Shown here one piece after another: positions 1 to 12,500 of a DNA stretch of 64,000 nt; the stretch's first letter is position 1; each line of letters opens with the position of its first letter. Position numbers and translations under genes: made by a program. The notes under the pieces were generated by a model. That model had not been told where the DNA came from, did not search any database, and saw only the letters and a list, made by a program, of their open reading frames with translations. Origin of the DNA: Tribonema minus (lineage: Eukaryota; Sar; Xanthophyceae; Tribonematales; Tribonemataceae); contig JAFCMP010000423.1 of the NCBI GenBank assembly GCA_017506865.1, forward strand, positions 806,001 through 870,000, read 5' to 3'.

Positions 1-457
1 GTTGTTTGCATTCAGTACTTTAAATGTGTGAGTGACTGCAGCAGCTCTTCAGTACGCTTGGCCTCTGTGGCACCTAGTACTTCAATCCTGACTCAGTTAA
101 AGTTCATCTCCGCAGGTGGAGTTTATCTTGCACCTCTTTAGCGCGTTTGGCCTCCTGCTTGTGCTGGCGTATCCTCATTTATAGATGAACGAATTTTTAA
201 AAATTACTGTTGTGAGCCCTAAGCAAAAGTCAGCATGGCTCACAGGTACAGATTAAAAGGTTCAAACTTACTGCAGGTTGTTTGCATTTAGTTCTTGAAA
301 TATGCGAGTGACTGCAGCACCTCTTTAGCGCGCTTGGCCTCTGTGCGCCTAATGCTCTAATGCTCTGATTCAGTTGAAGCTCATCTCCTCAGCTTAAGTT
401 TATTTGCACCTCTTTAGCGCGTTTGGCCTCCTGCTTGTGCTGGCGTATCCTCATCTG
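1..457. repeat. 180-bp direct duplication around the last coiled-coil exon
   Basis: Bases 1-176 and 279-457 are alignable along their length by eye. Both end in the donor-side part of the minus-strand exon at 410-526, so the left copy is a partial exon duplicate: it holds the exon tail but runs into unrelated sequence after about 175. A shorter copy of the same tail also occurs near 41-70 and 316-345. The stretch belongs to an intron of the minus-strand locus or to its continuation beyond the window edge. Confidence 0.7.
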
Positions 458-526
458 GAGGCTGGCCACGCCGTCGCCGCCCTCCTCCGCTTCCTTGCTC
501 AGCTCCAGTTGAAGCTGCAGCATCGC
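410..526 (-). CDS. Exon 41 of the giant minus-strand locus: coiled coil
   Basis: This is an exon of 39 codons, phase 0 at both ends, with acceptor GCGCGCAG and donor GAG/GTGCAA on the minus strand. The peptide starts AMLQLQLELSKEAEEGG and ends KQEAKRAKE. It is charged and heptad-like, so a coiled coil is inferred. It is the most 3' exon I can place; no stop codon or terminator is visible before the window edge, so the gene runs on. Copies of its acceptor side recur at about 690-770 and 830-880. Confidence 0.6.
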
Positions 527-3500
527 CTGCGCGCAGCACCACAGCAGCAGACGCTGAGGCATGAAGAGCATAACGAGCACCGTAATTCTGAAGCACGAAG
601 GGCATAGCAAGCACGGTAAACCTACTGTAGTCTCACATACTAATCCTGTGTTGAGCTCAGCGATGCCGCACTCTCAAAGCCTTTATGCTTTGCTCTAGCT
701 CCAATTGAAGTCAATGTTGAAGTTGCACGATCACCTGCGACGTAGCAGAAACGCAAGCATGAAGGGCGTGTCAACAACCCTAGCCCTAGTATCAGAACCT
801 GACACTATGTTGCACTGATGCCGACTCTCATGGCCTTTGCTGAGCTCCATTTAAAGTTGAAGTTGCAGCATCATGCAGTTGTATCATTACAGCCGAGGGG
901 CACTCAAGGGCTCATACGTGCTGTAAGGTCTGATGGCACACTCCCAAAGACAGTAGACTTCTCTGGCTGCATCAGCGGTGAACTCCATCAATCGAGTACC
1001 ATGCAAGTCTTCAAAATTGTTTGATGACACGTCAGTGAGTACAAGTCCCATATTCAGATAGCTTTGTCTGTGTATGCTTGATATACCCCAGCAGGGAAAG
1101 CTTGCATGAGCTCAATGGGAGCATACTGTGGTACATGTTGTATATGACATGGTGCAAAATAGGATTGCCGCCCCTCAAGCGAAGTACAAGTCAATGGGTA
1201 CAAGTCATTGAGTAAGTACCATGTGAGCCTCAGGCGAATCCGGTCCGCCTGCAAGGGCGCTCATGGCCTGTCCCGAGTCCTCAATCTTGCGCTCGAGTTC
1301 GCTCAACTTGGCTCTTCGCTCCACCTCCATCGCCTGCACAACCGACATGAAAGACCATGGCGAAAAGCAGCTGTGGCTGAGTTTTGATGAACATGCAATA
1401 CAAAATACCAGATTACCAAACGGATCGGCAAAGCTCCTTGGAAGCATCCAGCCCTGAGCCAAGCCTTCACTCTGAAACCAAACTTGATGCACACCTTCGG
1501 AGCTGCGTCGTCACCGCCGGTATCAGCCGCTGCGTCCTCCGCGTAGCAGCGCCGTCAAGCCTACCCTAACAGTAACCGTACCTGCAACTCCGACCTTAGT
1601 CCTAGCCCTAGCCCTCCACCTTAGAAGCTGCGCCGTCACCGCCTGCATCAGCCGCTGCATCCTCCGCATCCGAGCCGCTACCGCTGCCGCCGCCGCCGCC
1701 GCGCAGTATATGAGCCTCAGACGGATCAGCAGAGCACCTTGGGATTATGTAATCCTATAGAAAACGTGCACCCGAACTGTAACACCAACGCCCACCTTTG
1801 AAGCAGCATCATCAGCGCCGGCATCCGCCGCTGCGTCCTCCGCTTCTGCGCCGCCGCCGCGCAGCAATCCACCAGAGCGCAGCAGCCCCGCCAAGCCCTT
1901 GCGGGAGCGTGCCGCCTCCTCGCGTGCGCGCTTACCGCTCAGGACATCGTGCTCTTCGCGGAGGTGTGCCACACGTGTGCGCAGCCGTGCCACGGCCGCT
2001 GCAACTTCCTGCAAACAAGCGGCATGCAGGGGGTGTGTGTGTGGGGGAGGGGCGGGGAGGGGGAAGATGAATTTCAATTTTTCATTTCAACTTCAATGCA
2101 TATGGTCTTGATGCTGAGGGACGTTGTGCTCGTCGCGGAGGCTTGCCACGCGTGTGCGGAGCCGTGCCACAGCTGCTGCAACTTCCTGCGAACAAGGGGC
2201 ACGGGGGGGGGGGGGGGGGGGGGATGGACTTCAACATTTGATTTGACTTGAAATGCATTGGTCATGACTCATGTTGCTCAGGACGTCGTGCTCATCGCGG
2301 AGCCGTGCCACACGCATGCGGAGGCATGCCACGGCTGCTGCGACTTCCTACATGAGGGGCACGCAGGAGGGGGGGGGGCATGCACTTCAACTTTTTATTT
2401 TGACTTGAAATGCATAGGTCATTTTACTGAGGACGTCGTGCTTGTTGCAGACGCGTGCCGCGCGCGCGCGGAGGCATGCCACGGCCGCTGCAACCTCCTG
2501 CTCACAAGGGATTGGGGGGGGGGGAAGGGGGGGCGGGGGGGGCATGAACCTCAACTTATCATCTCAACGTTGAAATGCATCTGGTCATGTTGCTGGGAAT
2601 GTCGTGCTCATCGCGGAGCCGTGCCACGCGCGCGCTGAGCTGTGCCACTGCTGCTGCCAGTTCCTGCACACAAGCGGGCGCACCGTCTCGGGGGCCTCGT
2701 CCATCTGGATCTGAGCAAACACGATGCGCGCGACACTACACCACACTTGCGGTACTTCCACAGTGAGGCACAAAATGTTGAACTGACCTCGGTTGTAAAG
2801 CGCTCCTGCATAGCGGTGGGCACGATGTCGGGGACCTCATCCATCTGAGCGCACGCCACGTTACAGTACACTTGCAGTACGTTCAAGCCCAAGGCAGTGC
2901 TTGGATGCACTGACCTCCTGTGTGAAGCGCTTCTGCGCCGCGGCGGACACGCCGTCTTGGGGCCTCGCGCATCTAGAAGTAAGCGATGGCGCGTGCCACA
3001 CTACAGTACACTTACAGTGCTTCACTTGTGAGGCAAAAATTCTCGAGTGTCTGGAACTGACCTCCTGTGTGAAGCGCTTCTGTGTCGCGTCTGGCGCGCC
3101 GTCTTGGGCCTCGTCCATCTGGAACTGAGCGATGGCGCGCGCCATGCGCGCTTGGACGCGCTGTTCCTCCTGCGATCACCACATGATGACACAAAGTTTG
3201 CAAATACACACAAAAGAGAGACAGACGGAGTAGACGTAGATTGAGACAAAAGGTGGGGTTCACTGCAAGCCTGCATGTGGGCTGAGCAACGGTGCGCGTG
3301 CATCGGTGATGCTGTTATTGCAGCTCCCTGCATCAGTACCATGACAGTGGAAATATGTCATTGGAGAGCACTCCTGCATCACCACATGACGCCACATAAA
3401 TCTGCAAAACAGAAAGAAATCCGGGGTACATGTAGATTGAGAGCAGTTTCAGGGGTCACAGTAAGCCTCCATCTGGACTGAGCATTGAGTGTCCAATCAA

Positions 3501-6500
3501 AACCCAACTCTGCATCAGTACCATGACACCGGACAGTTTCCGTTGGAGAAGAAGGGGATGGAGGCATGTCAGAAGGAGAGCTGTTGGTTACAGTGAACGT
3601 CCTTGTGGCATTCCTGCATTCACACCATATGACGCCGCAAATTTAGCAAAAAACAAAAGAAAGACGGAGTGGATGTAGATTGAGAGAGGCCTTGGGGGTC
3701 ACGGCAAGCCTCCATGCGGACTGAGCAACGGTGCGCAGGCATTGTGACTACTTTGCTTGCAGCTGATAACAGTAGACCAAGCTGCTCCTGGAAGAGGTCG
3801 TGCTCCCAACCCTAAGTGCCATTAAAAGCGTTCAAACTCTCTGCTACTCCTGCAGTCATCGCATGGTACCAGAGTGTTGTCATCAGAGAGGGATGGAGTA
3901 CAGGCATGTTAAAAGCAGATCTGTAGGTCACAGTTTGTATAATCGGAATTCAACAACATGTGCTGCTCCTCCTGATACCATCAGGTGAGACCGTGTCGTC
4001 CATCGGAGGACACCGGGGGTAGAGATCAACAGCAGGCGTGATGGGAAAGTTGAAGTAACAAGGATTGTGCTTCTTTACCGGTGGGTGCTTTCTGCCCACA
4101 ACATCTGCAAGGTCCGATAACAGTTCACCCTGATCCTAACCCTAACCCTAACCCTTACTCTACCCCTAATCCTTACTTGTAAACCTAACCATATTCTTAC
4201 GTGCCTGTGCACTTAATGTAATTGACCTACTTACACATGGATGAGGGTTAGGGATAGATACGTTTAGGTTAGGGTAAGGGTGACGCCACACATACATACA
4301 TGCATACATTCCACGCCGAATGATCGCCTCTATCTCCTCTGCGAGGGCCTTTTCTGCTGCCTGCAACGCATGCTGAATACTGCTGCTTACAAATCCAGCA
4401 CTGTGTATCAGCGTTGCATGCACAGGCTGCTTACAAATCCAGAACTGTGATACACATTTACTTTGGCATTTACACACATGCTTGTCGGCAACAACTTGCC
4501 TCAATTTCCTCGGCAAAAGCCCTCTCCTGCAAATTAAACATATACCTAGCCTACATATAAACAAATGTGAAATACATGTGCTTTGAAGTTTGTGTACTTC
4601 GATGTTTGTGTATATGTTGTCTGTCAACAACTGTGAAGTACTTGTAGTTTTGAAGTTCGTGTAATTTCAATTCACACACATGCTTGTCGGTAAATATGCT
4701 TGTCGGCAGGTTCTTGCCTCAATTTCCCCAGTGAGGCCGTTCTCCTGCACATGACACATATTCCTAGCTTTCATATGTATAATATTCATAAATGTACATA
4801 AATGTACATAAACAACTGTGAAGTACATGTACTTTGAAGTTTGTGTACTTCCATGTTGGCGCATACGAAGTATGCTTTTTTTCTTTCTATTTCGACAGCT
4901 TCTTGCCTCAATTTCCTCAGCAAGTGCCTTCTCTGCTGCCTCCAGTGTGTCCTGCTGCTTGGCTGCACCGGCCTCCCGCAGATCGCACATCCCCTGCTGC
5001 ACGTCCAGCGCCTGAGGAGGCAGGTAGGGATGTATCATGCTTAAAACAATGTAATGTGTACGTACAGTGGTTTGAAACAACGCTATGTATGTATATGTTG
5101 TCATGTGCACGTCCAGCGGCCGTATGTGCATGCACGCTGTATCAGTATGTGTATATACACAATGTGTCAATATGTACGTGTGCCGGCCTCCCGCAGACCG
5201 CACATCCCCTGCTGCACGTCCAGCTTTTGAGGGGGCAGTTTGCATGTAGTCTATAATTGAAGTACGATGTTCAGTTTCTACATGTGTGTTGTGATAGCAT
5301 GACCCATACCCCGCCTTCCATAGATTGCACATCCCCTACTGCACTGCCAGCGTCTGTGGGGGCAGTACATATGTACACGTTGGATCAGTGCAGATGTATA
5401 TATTGTGTCCGTCTGTGCACATTCAGTGTCTGAGAAGGCGGCATGCATGGTAATCCATGTATCAGAACGTACGCATGTATTGCGTCAGTGTTAACACATG
5501 CCCGTGCGCGTGGGTCATGCATTCTCTGCTCCAGTATATATGTACTTCGAAGTATGAAAGCACAATACACCATCAATTTATATGATGTGTCAGCATGTGA
5601 ATGTGCCTGCCTCCCATAGGTCGTGCAACCCTGCTGCACGTCCAGTGGCTGAAGAGGCGCTATGCCTGTATACACTGTACCAGCATGCTTCAGAGACACT
5701 TCCCAGGTATCCAAAGGCTTTCAAGCGCAGGGTGTATATTCATAACACTCAATGCGCATGTCGCGCCATTGATAGGCATGGACTTTCACACTCACAACAG
5801 CATACGCTGAGGCTGCCTACTTTAATGTATACAGGTCGTAGTAACAGAGTAGTGATGAACTCCAAGTGTACACATGCTGCGGCGGATCATAAATTGCTCA
5901 ATACTGAATGCGCAGCTGGGTGTGCAGCTGTAACTTGTAAAGGCTTCAGTTGGGGTCCACAGTCTACCAGTCTGCATGGTACCTCTGAGAAACTGCATGT
6001 GCACAGTACGTTCACCCCAGGTTTACGGGAGGCACCCTGCTTCTCTTGAGGCCTTGATACTCTCTGCAATTCCATGTGTACTTGCTGCCACATGGTCTTA
6101 CCCCGACACAGGTACAGCTCTTGCATGTCTAATCAAACCATGGTACCACTACCAGGACAACTGCAAGGACTAGTTTGAAATCAACGTGAAATGTGAGCAC
6201 AGCGGTGGACTCTTACCGATTGCAGCTTGGCAGCCGCCTGCGTCGCGGCCTTCACTTCATCATCGGTGGAGTCGTTTTTGCCCTCAGCAGCACCGCTCAG
6301 CACGGCCTGAGCATCTGACAGCTCCTGCTGCATCGCCGCCAGTGCCTTCCGCGCAGCAGACAGCTGCGCACAAAAGTTGTTGCGCAATGCTTGTTAAGCA
6401 ACGTAATCAGTATATTTCGAAGGTGACATATTCTTCGCGTCATGGCCTTCACTTTGTCGTCGGCGTCGTTGTTGCCCTCAGCTGCAGCACCGCTCAGCAC

Positions 6501-9500
6501 GGCCTGAGCATTTGACAGCTCCTGCTGCATCGCCGCCAGTGCCTTCCGAGCCGCAGGCAGCTGCACAAAATTCAATCCCGATTTTATTTCAGGTGGCGGA
6601 ATCAGCATATGATCGAGTCAAGAATACCATGATGCGATTGCCATGCACGACCCTGGCCTTTGAATTGCGCAAACAGCTGCGCACAAAGTTAGTCGCGCAA
6701 TGCTTGTTGAGTGCCGTAATCAGCGTACTCTCATTATCAAGCATCCCATGTTTGAGGTTGCCATACAAGCCTTCATTGATGCACTTTACGAATGACTGAG
6801 TGTCCCAGGGTGTGATTGTCAGACAAGGCCCTGCCCTTGTACATACTCGATCACGATGCACGCACTGAAGCTCAGGGTGAGGGCGAGGGATAATGCTAGG
6901 CCTAGACTTGTTGCGCAAAGTTTGTTGAGTGTCATAATCAGTGTACTTCTATGATCAAGCATGCCATGTTGAGGTTGCCATAGAAGTCTTCGTCAATGTA
7001 CTCAACGCGAGTTCAAGCATCCTACATAGAGATTGCCAGACAAGTCCGTAGCCATTCAAATGCGCAAATGAAATGCGCTCTTGGGTTCGTGTGAGGGTGA
7101 GGGGTCAAGTCTAGGGTTGAGGCAAGAGTGAGGGCTAGGGCAAAACCCCAGAGTAAGGGTGATATTGCAAGTGCCAAACATGATGGCTGTGCCTCTACTT
7201 CAAGTTTCGTCGGTATACATACACGAATATTGAATGCCACTGAAAAAGTAACCATTGAAACAGCGTGAACAGGGTCTATGACGGGCACTTGAAGTTTGTC
7301 CGCACACTGAGTGAGCTGAGCATGAGGTCTACATTTTAGTTTGAAAATAACTAAGGTACTCTTGAAACTACATCACAGCACGCCGAGCAGCTTGAACTGG
7401 TTTTGAGATTTGTTTTACCTGATCCTGGCTGATCTGGTACAAGGCACGCAGCTTGTCCAGCTCTGCCAGCCGGCCAGCGCGCGCAACCTGATAACGAGCA
7501 CCCATTGACAAGCAGGCGCGAATCAACATGCCACACCATTGGTGACAATGAGTCCATGGACACAGATTTCTTGAGACAAAGGGGGGTGGGGTGCCCGTGC
7601 ACATTCCAAACGCCATTGGGAAAGAGTAGTGAAGCAGAAAAGTATACCCACACAAAGTAGGTTTAGGATTTGGGTTTGGATTGCTTGCAAGGGCTATAAT
7701 TGGGGTAAGGGTTGGGTTATGATGTCTGCATCACTGCTAGGGTTAGGATTGAAGCTAGAATTGGCACGTCACCTTGACTGCCGCTGCCTGTCCAGCCTGC
7801 AGTGCCAGCCACGACCACTTTCTGTATCACCCCGTCCACCAATATTTGCATCAGTGCCAGGGTCAGGGTTAGGCCTTGCGCGTCAGCTGCTGCGTGCCTG
7901 GAGTCATTGGCCTGTGCCAGTCAATACGTTGAAGGTAGAAAAGTACTAGAGTTGAAGTTGGCACGTCATCTTGGCTGCCGCTGCCTGCTCTTCCTTGCCT
8001 CACCTACCACCTACGCAGGGCTTTGCTGCAGCTGTCTGCCTAGGTGCCAGCCTGTGCCACCAAGTTGAGATTGAAGTAGTACTAGGGTTCGGGTTAGGCA
8101 CATCACCTTCGCAGCTGCTGCCTGCTCCGCTGCAGCGCCAGCCACGGCTGGCTCCTGTACACCCCCGTCCACCGATACTCGCATCAGTGGTAGGGTAGGG
8201 CTAGGCCGAATGCGTCAGCTGCTGCGTGCCATAATGCCTAGTCACCAATTTGACGTTGATGTTTATACTGGCATGCCACCTTCGCTGTCGCTGCCTGCTT
8301 CGCCTGCAGCACGAGCCACGGCTGGCTCCTGTACACGCCCTTCCATCAATATTTGTATCAGTGCTAGTGTTAGGGTTAGGCCTTACACATCAGCAGCTGC
8401 GTGCCCTCAGCCTGTGCCAGTCACCACGTTGAAGGAGAAAAAAAAGTACTCTCAAGTTGAAGTTGGCATGTTACCTTTGCCGCCGCTGCCTGCTCCGCCT
8501 GCAGCGCGAGCCACGGCTGGCTCCTGTACACCCCCGACCACTGCTCCCACGACAGGTGCGGCGGCAGCAGCTGCGGCTCGCGGATCTGCGCGCGGATGGC
8601 GTGCAGCTGCTCAGCAGTCGCATCGGGGGGCGCGCCCGCCCCCCTGAAGGCCACCTGCGCCTCCATTTCCGCGCTGTCAGTCTCCAGCTGCATAAGGCGA
8701 GGGATTTGATTGGCTTCAGATTAAGTCATGTAGAAATCATGCAACTTCAACATGTGATTGCAACCTCACCAGTCGCATCGGGGGGCGCGCCCGCCCCCCT
8801 GAAGGCCACCTGCGCCTCCATTTCCGCGCTGTCGGTCTCCAGCTGCGCGAGGCGAGGGATTTGATTCAACTTCGAGTTATTCTCAAGTGATCATTGTGAA
8901 GCTTGTGAAAATAATCTCATTAATAATGTGCAGCTGCGCAGCAGTCGCATCGGGGGGGGGGCCTGCCCCCCTGAAGGCAACCTGCGCATCGATCCATTTC
9001 CGCGCTGTCAATCTCCAGCTGCGCGAGGCGAGGGGCGCGATTGACGTCAACTTGAGTTGATGCTACTTCTACTTCAACATGAGGTCGGTGTGCAGCTACC
9101 ATCGGTAGCGTCGGGGGGTATGCCCGCCCCCCTAAGTGCCACCTGCGCCTCAATTTCCGCGCGCTGTCGGTCTCTAGCAGCGCGACGCGGGGGATACAAT
9201 CAAGAGCGAGTTACTTTCCGTGATCATTATGAAACTCAAAAATATGGATGGTGTGCATTTGCTCAGCAGAAGCATCACGGGGCAATCCCGCCCCCCTGAA
9301 GGCCACCTGCGCTTCTATTCCCGCGCTCATGAGACATCGAGAGAGCATTCGCTACATTGCACCGGATCGTGGCATCCACAAACAAGCGCAACCGGGGTCA
9401 CGAAGTCAGCTGCCGCTGTTGCTCCCGTTGTGAGCATCTTGAAGGAGTGATTGCAATGCATGCCTGCTTCTGACGAGGGCCACTGGATTGCGTACACCAT

Positions 9501-12500
9501 GAGGACAGGGCAAAAGCGATAGGGCAAAAGCCAGAAATTGTAGCCATGCTCTCCAAAGTATTTTGGCAGGTTCGTACTTCAAGCGGGAACTTCAACATGA
9601 AGATAGGGCAGAAGCCAGACCGTGGCTATGTTCAAAAGTATGCCAGTCACCGAACTAGCCATTCTTAAGGTCCCACTCATTTGTCTGGTTTCTTATTAGA
9701 ATTTGATTCAATTTTTTTCTAAAGGCTCGAACAGCCTAGGTCTTGTCCCAAAACGCGGGGGGGGGGGCGGGGGGGGGAGGCCATTTTTACGGGCGTGGAG
9801 CATCGGTCGGGTTTCCGCAACTACCCCTGATTGAGCGAACGAGGAAGCGTGAGCGTGAGGGTGGAGGGCGAGGCACACACGATGGGGCGCCTGCACAACG
9901 CAGCTGAGTCTGATGGGTCCTAAATTTGCTGATCGCCAATCACGGCTTACAGCGGGCCTGTTTTCAAGGCAGTACTGTGGTAGTTGTGGGGTGGATTTTG
10001 CTGACGCCACGTTGGTGACTCCCACCCTGTGTGCCTGTTCAGCCAGCGCTCGGCACCCTCCACGAGGGGCAGCCGCCACTGTGTCCCAGGGGCGGGGCAG
10101 GGCCCGCCCCACTTTCAACTTCAAGTCGTTTCATGCCATCCGAAGCGATGGAGGTGGTGCTGCCAGCGGCGACTGGCGACACGCCAGCTGGCCCAACTGG
10201 TCGCGCGGCCACCCCTCCTGCTGCTGCTGCCTCGTGGGCGGCCAAAGCCGCCAAAACTGCGACAACACCCCCGTCGCTTACAGCAAAGAGCAACCTGCTT
10301 CGGGAGGAGGCACGGCTGCTGCACGGCCACGATGGAGCCTACTTCACTCCCCGAGGCAGCTACACGCCAACCCCAGCCCCATCCGCCCTCACTCCAGGGC
10401 AGCTAGACCATCAGGCGAGCGAGATGTTCCACGCCGCTGAACAGGAGCAGTACTTCTTCGTGCCCCCCGCTGTCGCGGCGGTGGGGCGCCAGGGTGGAGC
10501 CGCTGCGGGCCGCCTCATGGCGATGGCGGCGCGCGTGCAGGGCCGTCCGACAGCGGAGGGACAGCCATTTGTGCCGCCGGCGGCGGCAGCCGGCACAGAC
10601 CTAGTCTCGTTTACGGTGGATCCAGTCACCTGCTACACCCAGGAGCACGTGGCTGCCTTGCCGGCCAACGTCCGCGCACTGTTAGCAGAGCTCGCGCCGG
10701 CCCGTCAGCCTCACAAGCGCGAGCGCAGCACCCCTGCGGCGGCTGCACAGCGCCGCGCCCGACTCACGCGGGGGCGCCAGCAGCTGCTAGCGGCGGCGCT
10801 CACGCACATGCACGACGCGGCGAGGGCCGGCGCTGGAGACGCTGCCTCACTTGCGTCCCTATTCAAGGGTGCAGAGACGCTGGGGCCTCTGTCGCCTCGC
10901 GATGACTTCCGCACGCTATGCTTGCGGGCGCCGGCCGCGCTCGTTGACGCGGCGCTCGGAACGGTCGGCGACTCCGCTGACTTCAGCTTCAGCGGCTTCC
11001 GCCTGCGCATCACCCGCGCTGGTGACATGAGCGCCCCGGTCACGGTCACCGTGCGCGGCGCGCCAGCGGCGTGGTCTGCAGCGCAGCTTGCAATGCTGCT
11101 TGCGCCTGCACTCCCAGCTCCTGGCATGCCCATCGCGCCGGTGCGCTTGCGGGCGGGCGGCGGCGGCACTTCCGCCGCCTTTCTGCTGCTGGCCAGCGCT
11201 CTGAAGACCTGCGGCGTAGGCTTTAGCGGTGCGGCCTCATCCGCGGCGCCGGCGTCGGCGGCATCGCCAGGCGCCGCGGGTGTTTGGGAGCTAACAGTGG
11301 TCCGCGGCGTTGCGCGGCGACTCGCGCACTCGGTCCTATGCGCGGTGGACGGCACGGAAGTAGCGCTGCGGCTGCTGGGCCCTGACAATCTGACAGCGTG
11401 CCCGTCCTGCCTGCGACGGCACTTCACGCGCCCGGGTCAGCAGTGCCGGGCAACGCGCTGCGCGCACACCACGCTCCCCGCGGCCTGCACCACGCCAGCC
11501 GCCGCCACTGGCACAGCCGCCGGTGACCCTGCGGTAGCCACGGCTGCAGCCGCCGCGGCGGCAGCCGCCGCGACGCAGCGTGCGCCCACCGGCGCCGCCG
11601 CCTCGCACCCCCCAGCGCCGGCGGCGACCGGCGCCGCCGCGACGGACGCTGCCGCCGCCTCGACGCCCGCGCTGGCGAGCGCGTCGCCGGGCGCCTCGCC
11701 GCCGCCGCCGGCGGCCGACGCGGACCCTGCGCAGCTGGGCCAGGAGCAGCGCATTCAGCAGCTGCAGGGGGCCATCTTGGAGGGGAGGACCGCGCGGAAG
11801 GGTCTGCAGCAGCAGGTCAAGGCACTGACAAAGCTGTTGGCAGCCTCCGAGGCGGGAAAGCGGGCTGCTGAGGCCGATCGCGACCGGTCTCTGGCAGAGC
11901 AAGTTCGTGCGGAGCGGCTGGCGGTGCAGCAACGGAGCCTGCGCGAAGGAGAGCAGGTGCGCAACGCTGCGGCGACCGCTCGACTCGAGGCGCAGCTGAC
12001 AGCGGAAGCGGCGCGCGCTGCGAGCGTGGCGGTGCCGGCGGCGGACGCCGCCGGCACGGTGGCCACCACGCCCGTGGCGGGAGCCCTTGAGGCTAGCTCT
12101 GCAGCGGCTGGCGCTGCGGCGGCGGTGGCGGCGGACGGGGCAACGGCGGCGGGCGCGGAGGCGGGCGCGCCGCCGCCCGCTGTAGGTGCTGCCAGCGCGG
12201 CAGCGGCAGCGGCCGCAAGCGCGGCAGCGGACCCCGCGGTGGCACTGGAGGCAGCGGCGGCGCCGCGGCAGCTGCCGCGCTCTTGCTCACGCGGGCGCTC
12301 GCGGTGTCGGCGCGCATCGTCGCCAGCGGCTCGGCACGGCAGCGGCTGCAGCGCCTCCCCCTCGCGCAGTAGGCAGCCCCCCATGCCTGCCAGTGACAGC
12401 AGCGCGCTTATGTCCGACAGTGGCACACCCCGCGCCAGCCGCAAGCGCACGGCTGCTGAGCGCACGCCGGGCTCGGCGGCGGAACCCCCCGCTGCACGCC

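Noticed and set aside
1940..2665. A CRISPR-like array (regular repeats about 160 bp apart)
   Set aside because: Units are long, degenerate and contain an exon junction; there are no short identical repeats with unique spacers, and the DNA is eukaryotic.
11755..12465. A 236-codon minus-strand frame opposite ORF1 of element 1
   Set aside because: It is an alanine-rich antisense frame of a GC-rich ORF; the plus frame has the coiled coil and continues into ORF2.
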